Assembly: GCF_014648315.1 (NCBI RefSeq) | Contig: NZ_BMQW01000007.1 | Location: 124,001 to 188,000, forward strand | DNA from: Shewanella ulleungensis | Lineage (GTDB): Bacteria > Pseudomonadota > Gammaproteobacteria > Enterobacterales > Shewanellaceae | DNA length: 64,000 nucleotides | Reading direction: 5' to 3' | Part shown: one piece after another, positions 46,611 through 56,102 of the stretch | Numbering within the stretch: the first letter of the stretch is position 1 | Layout of the letters: the number at the start of each line of letters is the position of its first letter | The notes under the pieces: generated by a model | Database searches by the model: none | What the model was told of the DNA's origin: nothing | What the model saw: only the letters and a program-made list of their open reading frames with translations | Program-made: the position numbers and the translations under genes

Positions 46611-47345
46611 ATGAATGGAACCGCGAAACATAATGGCCATGTTTGTCCGCAACATATCTTGCTAGTCGAAGACGAACAAGACTTGGCTAAATTAATTATC
46701 CTAAACCTCAAAGCACTCAACTACAGCGTCGACCACGCCACCACCTTAAAGCAAGCCATGCAGGTTATTGAGCACAAAAAGCTCGATTTAATTTTATTGG
46801 ATCGCATGCTCCCCGACGGTGACGGCATTATGTTGTGCGAACAATTACGCCAAGACGGTAAGGAAGTCCCGCTAATGCTATTAACCGCTAAAGACTCAGA
46901 AGCCGATGTGGTATTAGGTCTTGAGGCCGGAGCCGATGATTATCTGGTAAAACCCTTTAGTGTGTTAGAACTACGCGCACGCGTAAAAGCCTTATTAAGA
47001 CGCGGTAAAGCCCAACAAGAGCAAACTCAACAGATTGAATTTAACAGCGTCACAATTAACTCCAGCACTCGCGAAGTCACCGCATTTAATAAAGCACTGA
47101 CCCTCACAGCCCGTGAATTTGATTTACTATTATTTTTAGCAAAACACCCACAACAAGTCTTTAGCCGTATGCAACTACTCGAGGCAGTATGGGGGTATAA
47201 CTACGATGGTTACGAGCACACTGTGAATAGCCATATCAATCGATTACGCAATAAACTATCGCAGTGCTCACCCGAACACGACTTAGTGAAAACAGTATGG
47301 GGCGTGGGTTATAAATTTTCACCACCAGAGGTGCAAACCCACTAA
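46611..47345 (+). CDS. OmpR/PhoB-family response regulator
   Basis: The 244-aa protein has a receiver domain with phosphoacceptor D64 (LILLDRMLPDGDG), acidic pocket E20-D21, T of LLTAKD and K of LVKPFS, then a winged-helix DNA-binding domain (TLTAREFDLLLFLA and HINRLRNKL). It ends one base inside the ATG of the histidine kinase, forming a TAATG overlap, so the two are co-translated. Probably it regulates the upstream spondin genes, but that link is only positional. Confidence 0.93.
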   Translation: MNGTAKHNGHVCPQHILLVEDEQDLAKLIILNLKALNYSVDHATTLKQAMQVIEHKKLDLILLDRMLPDGDGIMLCEQLRQDGKEVPLMLLTAKDSEADVVLGLEAGADDYLVKPFSVLELRARVKALLRRGKAQQEQTQQIEFNSVTINSSTREVTAFNKALTLTAREFDLLLFLAKHPQQVFSRMQLLEAVWGYNYDGYEHTVNSHINRLRNKLSQCSPEHDLVKTVWGVGYKFSPPEVQTH

Positions 47346-48802
47346 TGAATCGCTTATTTAACCGATTATTTCTAGCCGCTACACTGATCGTATTATTGTT
47401 ATTTGTCGCCTTATGGCAGTGGTTGCAACTTAACCATGAGTTTAGCCGTAATCAAATACAACAATCACTTCACCGTGAATTGGCCGAACACATGGCCCAC
47501 ATTAACCCGCTATTATCTCAAGGCATCACCTCTGACGCCGCACTTAAAGAAGCCTTTCATGACTTTATGTTGTTAGGACCAAGTTTTGAAATTTATACCC
47601 TAGATCCAGATGGCAAAGTGATTGCTTATGATGCCAAAGACGAAAAAATTAAAAAACACCGCGTTGATACTAATATTATTCAGCAGTTTTTAGCCGGCGA
47701 AAACCTGCCAGTGCTTGGCACCGATCCGCGCGGTGAAGATAAGCAAAAGATATTCTCTGTCAGTAAACTTGTAACACCAGAAGGCCTGCACAGTGGCTAT
47801 TTGTACGTCATTATTGGAGGTGAAGATTACGACAGCTGGCAAGCGCTTATCAACGCAGAAAACCAACCTAAAATTTGGGGCGCCACCATTGGTTTTTGGA
47901 TCATTTTTGCCTTGGTGCTCTTTGTTATTTTATTGCGCTATTTTACTCGTCCGATCCAAAAATTAGCCCAAGACTTAACTGAGCTAAAAGATAACCCAAT
48001 GTCAGAAAATTTAATGCTACCGCAGCGTTATCGTGGCAGTTTAGAGATAAGCCAACTGAGTCATCACATCAATCACCTGCTGCAAGAGATCCAGTTACAA
48101 CAACAGCAAGTTAAGCGCCAGCAACAAGCTAAGCATGACTTTTTATTGCATTTGTCCCATGACCTAAAAACCCCACTTACCGCGCTATTAGGCTATATCG
48201 ATACTTGGCTTATTTTACCTGAAGATGAGCGCGACCAAGCGCTGATCCAGTATGCAGCAAACTCAGGCCAAACCTTACAGCAATTGCTCGCCCAGTTATT
48301 AGAACTCGCCGCATTAGAAAACGGCCAAATCGACGCACAATTGCAACAGGTTAACTTAACTGAATTACTCAGCGACATTGAGCAAACCTTTACCCCACGA
48401 GCTAAAAAACTGGGGGTACAGCTTGATTTTGACATCAATCATGCAGGACAAATCTATACCGACCCCACTTTAATGCGCCGCATACTCAACAATTTAGTCG
48501 ACAACGCCCTGCGCTACACACCAACAGGTGGCAAAATTCAAATCGTCAACACGCAACTCAATGGCCAACAATGGTTAACCGTGCGCGACACAGGCGCTGG
48601 CATGCACAAACATGAAGTTGATGCCCTCAAACAATTGTCGATGACCACATTGTCGTATGAAGCAAATCAAAGCCTGCCACAACTCGGCGTCGGACTCGCC
48701 ATTGTCAGGCAATTATTAGGCTTATTAAAATGCAGAATTGAAATAGACAGCCAACCCGGCGTTGGCAGTGAATTTAAGATAGAGCTGGTGACAAAAAGCT
48801 AA
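47345..48802 (+). CDS. Sensor histidine kinase
   Basis: The 485-aa inner-membrane kinase has two membrane helices (about residues 8-27 and 177-198) enclosing a periplasmic domain of about 150 aa. Then come HAMP, the HisKA box HLSHDLKTPLTAL with phosphorylated H272, and a HATPase domain with NNLVDNALRYTP (N box), DTGAGM (G1) and LGVGLAIVRQLL (G2). The ligand-binding domain has no recognisable subtype. It is coupled to the response regulator. Confidence 0.93.
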   Translation: MNRLFNRLFLAATLIVLLLFVALWQWLQLNHEFSRNQIQQSLHRELAEHMAHINPLLSQGITSDAALKEAFHDFMLLGPSFEIYTLDPDGKVIAYDAKDEKIKKHRVDTNIIQQFLAGENLPVLGTDPRGEDKQKIFSVSKLVTPEGLHSGYLYVIIGGEDYDSWQALINAENQPKIWGATIGFWIIFALVLFVILLRYFTRPIQKLAQDLTELKDNPMSENLMLPQRYRGSLEISQLSHHINHLLQEIQLQQQQVKRQQQAKHDFLLHLSHDLKTPLTALLGYIDTWLILPEDERDQALIQYAANSGQTLQQLLAQLLELAALENGQIDAQLQQVNLTELLSDIEQTFTPRAKKLGVQLDFDINHAGQIYTDPTLMRRILNNLVDNALRYTPTGGKIQIVNTQLNGQQWLTVRDTGAGMHKHEVDALKQLSMTTLSYEANQSLPQLGVGLAIVRQLLGLLKCRIEIDSQPGVGSEFKIELVTKS

Positions 48803-48868
48803 CAATTAGCTCTTAAGACGTTCACGGGGACAACTTAAAAAAACGTGAGTTCGAGGTGATGATAACGA

Positions 48869-49306
48869 TTACTCACATGAGAGTTGTACTTGTTTTGCAC
48901 AAGCTTGCTGAGTCTTTTCTAGCGATTCCAGCCCTAAACAAAAATCGAGACGAACAGTATGACTTTCTTTCACGGTTGGCGTTTGATCAGTTTGCCATTG
49001 CCACTGGCTCACAATACTTTTTGCGTGTTGGCTAATCTTGGTATTGGGTATTGAAATGTCTGTTTGAATATTCTCAGCTTTACCAGATTCAGCAACATCA
49101 AATGACAATATTGTACAGCCAACCATTCGCGCCTTAGCAAGTTCAATAGGATACATTGGCGCTTTATGGTTAACGCGAGTCCACATTGCACCACTTTCTG
49201 GGGTAATGTTTGTTACGAGGATTTCACCGTAAATATTCATTCTTTTAGCTTCGCTAGGACACGAAACCACCGCACTCAATAGTACTGCCAAGACTAACAA
49301 TCTCAT
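48869..49306 (-). CDS. Small periplasmic protein with TonB C-terminal-like domain
   Basis: I start at 49306 (GGGAG seven bases upstream), where MRLLVLAVLLSAVVSC begins a signal peptide; 60 earlier in-frame codons are discarded. The mature protein of about 120 aa has APMYPIELAKARMVGCTILSF and the WQW pattern after it, which match the TonB_C fold (Pro-x-Tyr-Pro, VxVxF, KWxW). There is no membrane anchor or proline-rich arm, so it is not a normal TonB. It may be a shed or adaptor TonB-C protein. Function unknown. Confidence 0.7.
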   Translation of the reverse strand: MRLLVLAVLLSAVVSCPSEAKRMNIYGEILVTNITPESGAMWTRVNHKAPMYPIELAKARMVGCTILSFDVAESGKAENIQTDISIPNTKISQHAKSIVSQWQWQTDQTPTVKESHTVRLDFCLGLESLEKTQQACAKQVQLSCE

Positions 49307-49499
49307 TTTACACTCCCTTGTATTATTCATTTCATCAAAGCCGATGATGCTGTAACCACCTTGTTTATTTAAGCAACATAATACTATAAATAATTGTTGC
49401 TTAAATGTAAAATCCATTGTTATTGGTAAGTGGATATAACAGGAGGCAATATATCCGACGGATAAAGTATGAATGCTAGCCTCCACCGCTTGGGTTGAT

Positions 49500-50102
49500 T
49501 TAAGCCGCTTTACATCCCACTATTTGCACTACAGCACTGTCTCCTTGATGATATTTCCCTTCAGAGATATGCCTTTCGACTTCAATACCAATTATAAACT
49601 CTAGCCCTTTAAGCTCAGTTTCTAACTCTTCAAGAGACATAAATAGTTCTTTATTAGACGCCGGTGGTCCGCCTATACCTGTCATATGAATATGACGCTC
49701 AGTATATGCTTCTAAAATAAATACACCGTTATTGTTTAACGCATTAACAGCTTGCAGATGGAGGGTTTTACGTAATAAAGGCGGGACATGTGCAGATATT
49801 GACACTATGCCATCCCACATATTGTGACCTAAATCATAGTCACTTAAATCGGCTACAACAGTCGCAATGTCTACACCGCACTCTGCAGCAAGTGCTTGTG
49901 CTTTTTTAAGTCCGACTGGAGATTGATCGACAGCAGTAACCTTGTAACCCTGCTTAGCCAAAAACACCGCATTTCGACCTTCGCCCTCAGCTAAGCACAG
50001 CACTTTGCCACCTTTAGGTATGCGAGAATACTCTGATTTTAAAAAATCATTAGGTTCGACTCCATATACAAAGTCTTGTTCGTTATATCTTTGATCCCAC
50101 AT
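49500..50102 (-). CDS. Class I SAM-dependent methyltransferase (TehB-like)
   Basis: I use the ATG at 50102 because AGGA lies seven bases upstream; the ATG two codons earlier has none. The 200-aa protein begins MWDQRYNEQDFVYGVEPNDF, then motif I VLCLAEGEGRNAVFLA, the acidic ribose Asp in VTAVDQSP and DLSDYDL before the motif IV region. This is a well-known family of small bacterial methyltransferases related to thiopurine and tellurite-resistance (TehB) enzymes. The substrate is unknown. Confidence 0.88.
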   Translation of the reverse strand: MWDQRYNEQDFVYGVEPNDFLKSEYSRIPKGGKVLCLAEGEGRNAVFLAKQGYKVTAVDQSPVGLKKAQALAAECGVDIATVVADLSDYDLGHNMWDGIVSISAHVPPLLRKTLHLQAVNALNNNGVFILEAYTERHIHMTGIGGPPASNKELFMSLEELETELKGLEFIIGIEVERHISEGKYHQGDSAVVQIVGCKAA

Positions 50103-50269
50103 CGACATTCCTACATTTAAACTAATTAACACCTAGCCTCAACCGTTGCTAAATACAACGCGCAAAGTTCCCTTGTGTACATGTACACGCTACACATCAA
50201 TGGTTAAATATGATGAGAACAAGTCATCCTCTGACGACATACCCCACAATAATACTTAAAGTGTTAAGT

Positions 50270-50458
50270 TTACTTCTTGGTTTCGCAACTTGATATGCCA
50301 AAAGGCACATAAGCAGGACACCAGCCAATTGCTGCTGTAAATAGTGGAACAATGCCAACTACTCCCCACCAAGACTGATTATAAAAACCAACAGCAATAA
50401 TACATGTTCCAAGTATTATCCTTATCATGCGATCTGTTTTGCCTACGTTACATTTCAT
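50270..50458 (-). CDS. DUF2892 (YgaP-type) inner-membrane protein
   Basis: From the ATG at 50458 (GGAGG five bases ahead) the protein is 62 aa. It starts MKCNVGKTDRMIRIILGT and has two short membrane segments, with IGWCPAYVPFGISSC at the end. The start, the GKTDR motif and the terminal CP-x-Y-xx-G match DUF2892, the C-terminal domain of the YgaP rhodanese. It is a stand-alone copy here with no rhodanese nearby. Function unknown. Confidence 0.88.
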   Translation of the reverse strand: MKCNVGKTDRMIRIILGTCIIAVGFYNQSWWGVVGIVPLFTAAIGWCPAYVPFGISSCETKK

Positions 50459-50480
50459 ATAAACCTCCACTTACACCGTT

Positions 50481-50498
50481 TGTGATTGTGATTGTGAT
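50481..50498. repeat. TGTGAT hexamer, three tandem copies
   Basis: Three exact copies of TGTGAT sit head to tail, 22 bases upstream of the DUF2892 start codon. It may be a chance or slippage repeat in its promoter. Confidence 0.6.
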
Positions 50499-50870
50499 TT
50501 AATATTGACTAAATCATTCACTAAACGAATATTAGAATCGTTAACCACTAACCTCAATAATGACTCATTTATTGCTAATTAAACGCTAAAGCCATTTTGC
50601 GCTTTACCGCACAGAATGATTGGCTAACACCATTAAAACCTGTGTTTCTTATTCATCTATACCATTAACAATATGCCTTTATGACTCAAAAAAATAGCAC
50701 AAAATTAACTTTTACAAATCACATTTTAATTACAGATGCTGAGTCAATATTAGCCAATGGATAAAGGAAAAGGTTCAAACATAAAACAAATAGACAGAGG
50801 TGAATAATGCGGATTACTACTCGCTAGAGCGCACAAAGAATCCAAGACAAAAAATGGCCATTACAAAACA
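50499..50870. other. Gap downstream of hemE
   Basis: About 370 AT-rich bases upstream of the DUF2892 gene and past the hemE terminator. No gene or structured RNA is seen. Confidence 0.5.
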
Positions 50871-50898
50871 AAAAAGCGAATCCGAAGATTCGCTTTTT
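50871..50898 (-). terminator. Terminator of hemE
   Basis: A perfect 12-bp stem (AAAAAGCGAATC and GATTCGCTTTTT) with the stable tetraloop UUCG on the minus strand ends in a T run, 19 bases past the stop. Confidence 0.92.
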
Positions 50899-50916
50899 GT
50901 TAGGCAATACCAATAA

Positions 50917-51981
50917 TTACTTGTGGTATTTACCAGATAACTCATGCACAGAATTGATAAATGCACCGGCATGTTCAGGATCAACATGTTGATGAATACC
51001 ATGGCCTAGATTAAATACATGGCCAGTACCTTCACCATAACTCGCTAGAATTTGATCAACTTCTTGATGAATACGCTCAGGAGATGCATACAACATTGAT
51101 GGATCCATGTTGCCTTGTAGCGCCACTTTATGACCTACGCGACGACGTGCATCACCAATATCAACAGTCCAGTCTAAACCTAATGCATCACAACCAGTTT
51201 CAGCCATAGACTCTAACCATAATCCACCGCCTTTAGTGAACAAGGTTACTGGCACTTTACGGCCGTCGGCAAAACGGGTTAAACCATCAACAATTTTTTG
51301 CATATAACGTAATGAGAACTCTCGGTAAGCGTGATGTGATAACGCACCACCCCACGAGTCGAATATCATTAACGATTGTGCGCCGTTAGCGACTTGAGCA
51401 TTAAGGTATAACACTACAGAGTCAGCTAACTTGTCTAATAACATGTGCAATGCGGCAGGTTCTGCATATGCCATACGCTTGATTTTTTCGAACGTTTTGC
51501 TAGAACCGCCTTCAACCATATAAGTGGCCAGTGTCCAAGGTGAACCTGAAAAGCCAATTAATGGTACTGCGCCGTTAAGTTCACGACGAATGGTGCTCAC
51601 TGCACGCATTACGTAACCTAACTCGTCTTCGGGATCTGGGATGCAAAGTTTTTTGATGGCATCAATCGTATCTGTTGGACGTTCAAAACGTGGACCTTCG
51701 CCAGCTTCAAAGTACAAACCAAGACCCATTGCATCGGGTACAGTCAAAATATCTGAGAATAAAATCGCAGCATCTAAATCATAACGACGTAACGGTTGTA
51801 ATGTCACTTCGCAAGCCAACTCAGCATTGCGGCATAAAGACATAAAGTCGCCAGCCTGAGCTCGAGTTGCTTTGTATTCTGGTAAATAACGACCTGCTTG
51901 ACGCATCATCCATACTGGAGTGACATCAACTGGCTGCTTTAGCAACGCACGTAAATAACGATCATTTTTTAATTCTGCCAT
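50917..51981 (-). CDS. hemE: Uroporphyrinogen decarboxylase
   Basis: HemE removes four carboxyls from uroporphyrinogen III in haem synthesis. The 354-aa protein begins [20 protein letters not shown], then [16 protein letters not shown], the family signature with catalytic Arg. It also contains [38 protein letters not shown] and [15 protein letters not shown]. It is single and transcribed toward a clear terminator. Confidence 0.98.
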   Translation of the reverse strand: MAELKNDRYLRALLKQPVDVTPVWMMRQAGRYLPEYKATRAQAGDFMSLCRNAELACEVTLQPLRRYDLDAAILFSDILTVPDAMGLGLYFEAGEGPRFERPTDTIDAIKKLCIPDPEDELGYVMRAVSTIRRELNGAVPLIGFSGSPWTLATYMVEGGSSKTFEKIKRMAYAEPAALHMLLDKLADSVVLYLNAQVANGAQSLMIFDSWGGALSHHAYREFSLRYMQKIVDGLTRFADGRKVPVTLFTKGGGLWLESMAETGCDALGLDWTVDIGDARRRVGHKVALQGNMDPSMLYASPERIHQEVDQILASYGEGTGHVFNLGHGIHQHVDPEHAGAFINSVHELSGKYHK

Positions 51982-52173
51982 GTGGGCTTTCTTCCTAGAC
52001 TGTTATGATTTCTGCTGGGCGCTAGTTTAGCACTTACGCGATTAATGTAACCACTCAAGCGAGATTTATGTGAGCTATTCCTAAATCTAGTGGCTAATTT
52101 TTTAACATATCCACTTTGTTGCTCACAAAACGCACAATACTGACGTGTAAATCGCAAAATATAGGATTAAACG

Positions 52174-52202
52174 TTGCACCAAAGTTAGTCGTTTGGTATA
52201 AA
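52174..52202 (+). promoter_or_regulatory. Candidate sigma-70 promoter between hemE and rsd
   Basis: TTGCAC (52174-52179), a 17-base spacer and TATAAA (52197-52202) form a standard promoter facing right. No protein gene begins within 200 bases, which points to the RNA below. Confidence 0.6.
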
Positions 52203-52208
52203 AAGTGT

Positions 52209-52296
52209 GCGCTAGCAAGAACAATCAAGAAGCCCGATCAATCGAGCCTTTGAAAACTTAGTTACCCCGTGATGGCTTGCCATCACGGGGTTTTTT
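52209..52296 (+). ncRNA. Candidate small RNA or attenuated rsd leader (about 88 nt)
   Basis: Starting about seven bases after the -10 box, the stretch contains no ATG and ends in an 11-bp GC-rich stem (CCCCGTGATGG with CCATCACGGGG, 52265-52290) followed by six T. The T run lies only on the plus-strand side, and no rightward gene is upstream within several kilobases, so the terminator must serve a transcript that begins in this gap. Either it is a free small RNA or an attenuator before rsd, whose start is 138 bases further on. It resembles no RNA I know. Confidence 0.5.
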
Positions 52297-52433
52297 ATTG
52301 TTTATAATCCCTACCCTCTGTATTCAACGCCTCTAGCTGGTTGGTCCTGAAAATATAAATAAAACAGTTGATCATAATACACTTTGTCCAATACATTAGG
52401 TGTTATAGAAAGGTTGCTGATTAGAGAAAATAC

Positions 52434-52901
52434 ATGTTAACAAAATTAGAAAAAGCAGAACAACGCTGGGGCGGCGCGAACAAATTAATCGATCAGTGGC
52501 TTAATCACCGCAGAAAATTATTGATCCAGTATTTTATTGTCGCAGGTCTTGCACCATATTCTCGGACAGAAAAGTCGCTACCAAGCCTTGAACAAGTTAA
52601 AGACTTTTGCGATCAGTTAGTCGACTATGTGTCTGAAGGCCACTTTGAGGTTTACAATAACGTAGTAAAAGCTTGTGAGAAATTTGGCGAATCGAGCATA
52701 GATACAGCCAAAGGTTTATTGCCACAAATTAGTGAAAGTACCGATACTGCGTTGGACTTTAACGATAAATATACCGAAGCCGCTGACGAAAACATTTTAT
52801 ATCAATTAGATACAGACCTATCGAAATTGGCACAAGCCATGGAATCTCGTTTCGAGCTAGAAGATCAGCTATTAGAAGTGCTACACAACCGCCACTCGTA
52901 A
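52434..52901 (+). CDS. rsd: Anti-sigma-70 factor Rsd/AlgQ
   Basis: The 155-aa protein binds region 4 of sigma-70 and helps redirect RNA polymerase in stationary phase. It begins MLTKLEKAEQRWGGANKLID and has the family stretches NHRRKLLIQYFIVAGLAPY and LPSLEQVKDFCDQLVDYVS. Neighbouring hemE is the usual partner locus in enterobacteria and Shewanella, which supports the call. Confidence 0.95.
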   Translation: MLTKLEKAEQRWGGANKLIDQWLNHRRKLLIQYFIVAGLAPYSRTEKSLPSLEQVKDFCDQLVDYVSEGHFEVYNNVVKACEKFGESSIDTAKGLLPQISESTDTALDFNDKYTEAADENILYQLDTDLSKLAQAMESRFELEDQLLEVLHNRHS

Positions 52902-52982
52902 ACATTGTGGAACGATTAGCAGTACTCTGCTACCCAAAAAGTGCGAGCATTCGTACTTTTTATGCCTATGGTTCTGCTGGCA

Positions 52983-54032
52983 TTATTGCTTTTTATGCCA
53001 GTTTTCGGGTAGTTCTACTTGCGACCACAAATCTTTGCATAACATTTCAGGCTGATGCCAATCGCCCTTTTTTAACCAATCAACTAACGCATTACCCACT
53101 TGCGGATAAGCAATCGGATTAGGCGATGATGACTTAAGCCAGCGCTTTAATATTACAGAATCTAGGCTTTCCATGCTCTCGGCCGCGGCCAATAATTGCA
53201 GCGCTGCGACATTCGCTAATTGCTCAAATTGCCCCATCAATGGTTTAACCAACAGCTTTTTACCTAACGTCATCGCCTCACTGGCTAATTCAAAGCCCGC
53301 ATTACCAATCACACCTCCGCACTTGGACATATGTTGCTTAAACCCTTCTCGGTTAAAACCATGCCAATGAATATGCGGCCCAATACCTTTTAACGGCTTA
53401 GTACTGTGATAAACAAAAAATTGATATTGGTCGAACGGCGTTAAAAATTCAACAATCTGATCGGGGTCCTCAAACGGTAAATAGACTAATATTTGGTGGC
53501 TATGATCGCCACCACTCGCTGACACCTCAACAAAAGGCGGCAATATAGGAAACCCAAAATGATGCCAATGACAACCGAGTGAAATATCTACTGGTGCGAA
53601 ACGATTCAGGAGCAATTCATTAAACCAATTTGTGCCTTGCTTAGGTACAGCGTGTTGCAATGCAGCTTGATGACTAATCGCAATCGACGGCACACTTTGC
53701 TGACGCGCAGCCCAAGCGGTAACAGGTTCAAAGTCATTTAATACAAGGTCGTAACCAGTTAACTCTAATTGCTTAATTTCAGAAAAAATATTAGTCATTA
53801 GATTTTGCTTGGCAGTTTGAGGCACATTAACTCGACCATTTTCAGTCATGAATGTCATGCCGTTACGAGTTTGGTAATCGCCAAAACATTGCATATCAAA
53901 GTACTGTTCAGATGGGCGACCTGAAAATAAAAAGTCGACATCTATATTATGTTGACCAAGCGCTTTGGCCATCACTCGCGCACGACTAATATGGCCATTA
54001 CCCGTACCTTGAACCCCGTACAAAATTTTCAT
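52983..54032 (-). CDS. MJ1255/VC2487-family glycosyltransferase
   Basis: The 349-aa protein begins MKILYGVQGTGNGHISRARV, then VLNDFEPVTAWAARQ and, in the second half, GGVIGNAGFELASEAMTLGK, the donor-binding stretch of GT-B enzymes. This matches the family defined by MJ1255/VC2487, whose substrate is unknown. The gene lies 69 bases downstream of a PAP2 phosphatase, and the two often neighbour each other. Confidence 0.88.
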   Translation of the reverse strand: MKILYGVQGTGNGHISRARVMAKALGQHNIDVDFLFSGRPSEQYFDMQCFGDYQTRNGMTFMTENGRVNVPQTAKQNLMTNIFSEIKQLELTGYDLVLNDFEPVTAWAARQQSVPSIAISHQAALQHAVPKQGTNWFNELLLNRFAPVDISLGCHWHHFGFPILPPFVEVSASGGDHSHQILVYLPFEDPDQIVEFLTPFDQYQFFVYHSTKPLKGIGPHIHWHGFNREGFKQHMSKCGGVIGNAGFELASEAMTLGKKLLVKPLMGQFEQLANVAALQLLAAAESMESLDSVILKRWLKSSSPNPIAYPQVGNALVDWLKKGDWHQPEMLCKDLWSQVELPENWHKKQ

Positions 54033-54101
54033 ATAACGTAAATGTCCTCAACGTGTGAGTTGACTAGTATGATAACAATTAAGCTTCATGTACTTGCTTT
54101 G

Positions 54102-54617
54102 TTACAACATGAGTTGCTCAACCAACATAACAGAGCCCATCCCTAACCCTGCTCCGGCAATAATATCTAACGGGTAATGTACGCCTAGGCCAATTCGTGA
54201 TGCCCCGACAAAACACGCCCAAGCAAAGGCAATAGGTGCCAATGACGGAAAAACCACATGCACGACACTGGCAAACACAAACGCTCCAGCAGTATGACCA
54301 GACGGTAAGCTGAATTTATCAGACGGTTCAAAACCTGAGTCAAAATCGGCCAATGCATGGCAGGGACGATGACGCCTAATACTATTTTTTAGTAATAAAT
54401 ACAGCGGAAATTCAACAATAAAGCTGCCGAGCACTAAATTAAAAAATTGTTGCCCTTGAGGATGAAAAAACAATAATGCGACAGACCAATAAACATAGTA
54501 TTGACCATCGCCAGTTGCAGACACGCGTTTAGCCGCTTGGCTTAGTTGGTTGTCTCGACTAAATTGCACTATCCAATAAAACCAATATTTATCTAACTCA
54601 CTGATACTTATCTTCAT
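54102..54617 (-). CDS. PAP2-family membrane phosphatase
   Basis: From the ATG at 54617 (GGAG six bases ahead) the protein is 171 aa with about five membrane helices. The PAP2 catalytic pattern is split in three: KNSIRRHRPC (K-x6-RP), PSGHTAGAFVFA (PSGH) and GASRIGLGVHYPLDIIAGAG (SR-x5-H-x3-D). It dephosphorylates a lipid such as undecaprenyl or phosphatidyl-glycerol phosphate. Likely partner: the downstream glycosyltransferase. Confidence 0.93.
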   Translation of the reverse strand: MKISISELDKYWFYWIVQFSRDNQLSQAAKRVSATGDGQYYVYWSVALLFFHPQGQQFFNLVLGSFIVEFPLYLLLKNSIRRHRPCHALADFDSGFEPSDKFSLPSGHTAGAFVFASVVHVVFPSLAPIAFAWACFVGASRIGLGVHYPLDIIAGAGLGMGSVMLVEQLML

Positions 54618-54798
54618 GCTTGACTCCATGCCAAACGCTGGGACATATTCAACCCGAGCAAGGTTATTTATTTGTTAACAAGTCAAATAGTAAAGAGGCG
54701 CAATGAATGCGAGGTGACAGTTAGCCTAAAGTTTTATGACAGTGAAATAGTGAATGATTTTCTATAGTAAACACAGCTTTGGATGAGGCGGTAAAAAC

Positions 54799-54833
54799 AA
54801 AAACCTCCCAAACATAAGCTTGAGAGGTTTTTT
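54799..54833 (-). terminator. Terminator after the YgjV-like gene
   Basis: AAAAACCTC pairs with GAGGTTTTT around a 16-base loop. On the minus strand it ends in TTTTTG after the stem, 41 bases past the stop. Confidence 0.7.
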
Positions 54834-54873
54834 ATCGACTTAGTTAATATAACTAACTTCGTTAAACAGTCAT

Positions 54874-55122
54874 TTAGGCAGTTTGAGGTTGCAACTGTTT
54901 ATTACGGTAAATTTTAACTAAGTGATAAATATTAATACAGGCAACGAAGGCATTCATACCCGCGACTGGCCACGCTTCGATTGAATACCCGTAAGCAACA
55001 AAGAAAGAACAACCCAGAAAATTTAAACATCTTAATAAAATGATGTCTTTCATCATCAAAGAAATAGCAACCATTACAGATGCTGCATATCCTAAGACTT
55101 CAATCATATCGATATTTTCCAT
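54874..55122 (-). CDS. Small YgjV-like inner-membrane protein
   Basis: The 82-aa protein (GAGG five bases before the ATG) has three short membrane segments. The core LGYAASVMVAISLMMKDI and LRCLNFLGCSFFVAYGY resembles YgjV-type proteins (one 3-helix unit, and half a SemiSWEET-like fold). Transport function is possible but not shown. Confidence 0.78.
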   Translation of the reverse strand: MENIDMIEVLGYAASVMVAISLMMKDIILLRCLNFLGCSFFVAYGYSIEAWPVAGMNAFVACINIYHLVKIYRNKQLQPQTA

Positions 55123-55505
55123 AAGAACCTCAATTTCAGGCTCTCTGCCTTCCGTAAGCGTAACGGGGGATCCATGCCCCTAAAGCTAGCATTAAATTTA
55201 AACTAACATTAAAAAACTTAGTAATATGCTAACAAAATGTCGGAGATAAATGTAATTAAAAAACGTATTAGGATGACCTAAATCAACATATATCGACTAA
55301 TTGGTTCAAATTGAAAGAAAATTACTTCCAAAATTGATCCTTGTTCTGTATTTAGATTAATCAACTCATTTAATGCATTTACACAATATGTTGATTTACA
55401 ACAATCGCGTGATTGATAAGGCTTTTATTTTCGTAAAAAGCTCATATAATTCATTTATCTTTGCTTTACCCAGCAATTATCCTTGCTGCCTAACAGGAGT
55501 TAAAT
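55123..55505 (+). other. Upstream region of rraA
   Basis: A perfect TATAAT (55445-55450) with only a weak -35 about 17 bases upstream probably starts rraA transcription. The remaining 320 bases hold no gene that I can see. Confidence 0.45.
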
Positions 55506-55991
55506 ATGGAATACAACACCTCAGAACTCTGCGACATGTATATTGATGTAGTTGATGTCGTAGAACCAATGTTCAGTAACTATGGTGGTTGCAGCTCTTT
55601 CGGTGGCTCAATCAGTACCATTAAATGTTTTGAAGATAACGGCCTGATTGCTGACGCTTTAGAAGAAGATGGTGAAGGCAAGGTACTATTAGTTGACGGT
55701 GGCGGGTCATTAAGACGCGCACTACTAGACGGTAGAATTGCAGAACTTGCTGTAGCAAACAACTGGGAAGGCATTATTATTTATGGTTCTGTGCGCGATG
55801 TTGACGCACTTGAAGAACTTGATATTGGTATTCAAGCCATTGCATCTATTCCTGTTGGTGCTGAAGGTAACGGTGTTGGTGAAGTTGAAATTCCGGTTAA
55901 CTTTGGTGGGGTGACTTTCTTACCTGGCGACCACATTTATGCCGACAATACTGGAGTGATTTTATCTCCAGAACCGCTAGATATTGAATAA
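55506..55991 (+). CDS. rraA: Regulator of RNase E activity A
   Basis: RraA binds RNase E and the RNA-helicase RhlB and slows mRNA decay. The 161-aa protein begins [21 protein letters not shown] and has [14 protein letters not shown] and [15 protein letters not shown], then the family end [15 protein letters not shown]. It has a strong ribosome-binding site (AGGAGT). A terminator follows. Confidence 0.95.
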   Translation: MEYNTSELCDMYIDVVDVVEPMFSNYGGCSSFGGSISTIKCFEDNGLIADALEEDGEGKVLLVDGGGSLRRALLDGRIAELAVANNWEGIIIYGSVRDVDALEELDIGIQAIASIPVGAEGNGVGEVEIPVNFGGVTFLPGDHIYADNTGVILSPEPLDIE

Positions 55992-56050
55992 TACCTAACC
56001 GATATCGAGTCGTTGCTAAACACATTATTGTAGCTGGCCGACAACCCATA

Positions 56051-56076
56051 AAAAACCAGCTATGCTGGTTTTTTTT
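56051..56076 (+). terminator. Terminator after rraA
   Basis: AAAAACCAGC, loop TAT, GCTGGTTTTT: a 10-bp stem followed by T residues, 60 bases past the stop. The A run also lets it act on the minus strand. Confidence 0.9.
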
Positions 56077-56102
56077 ATGACTATTTTACAGTGAGGCATA
56101 CT

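Noticed and set aside
50481..50498. CRISPR or satellite array
   Set aside because: Only three copies of a 6-base unit without spacers; too small to be more than a local repeat.
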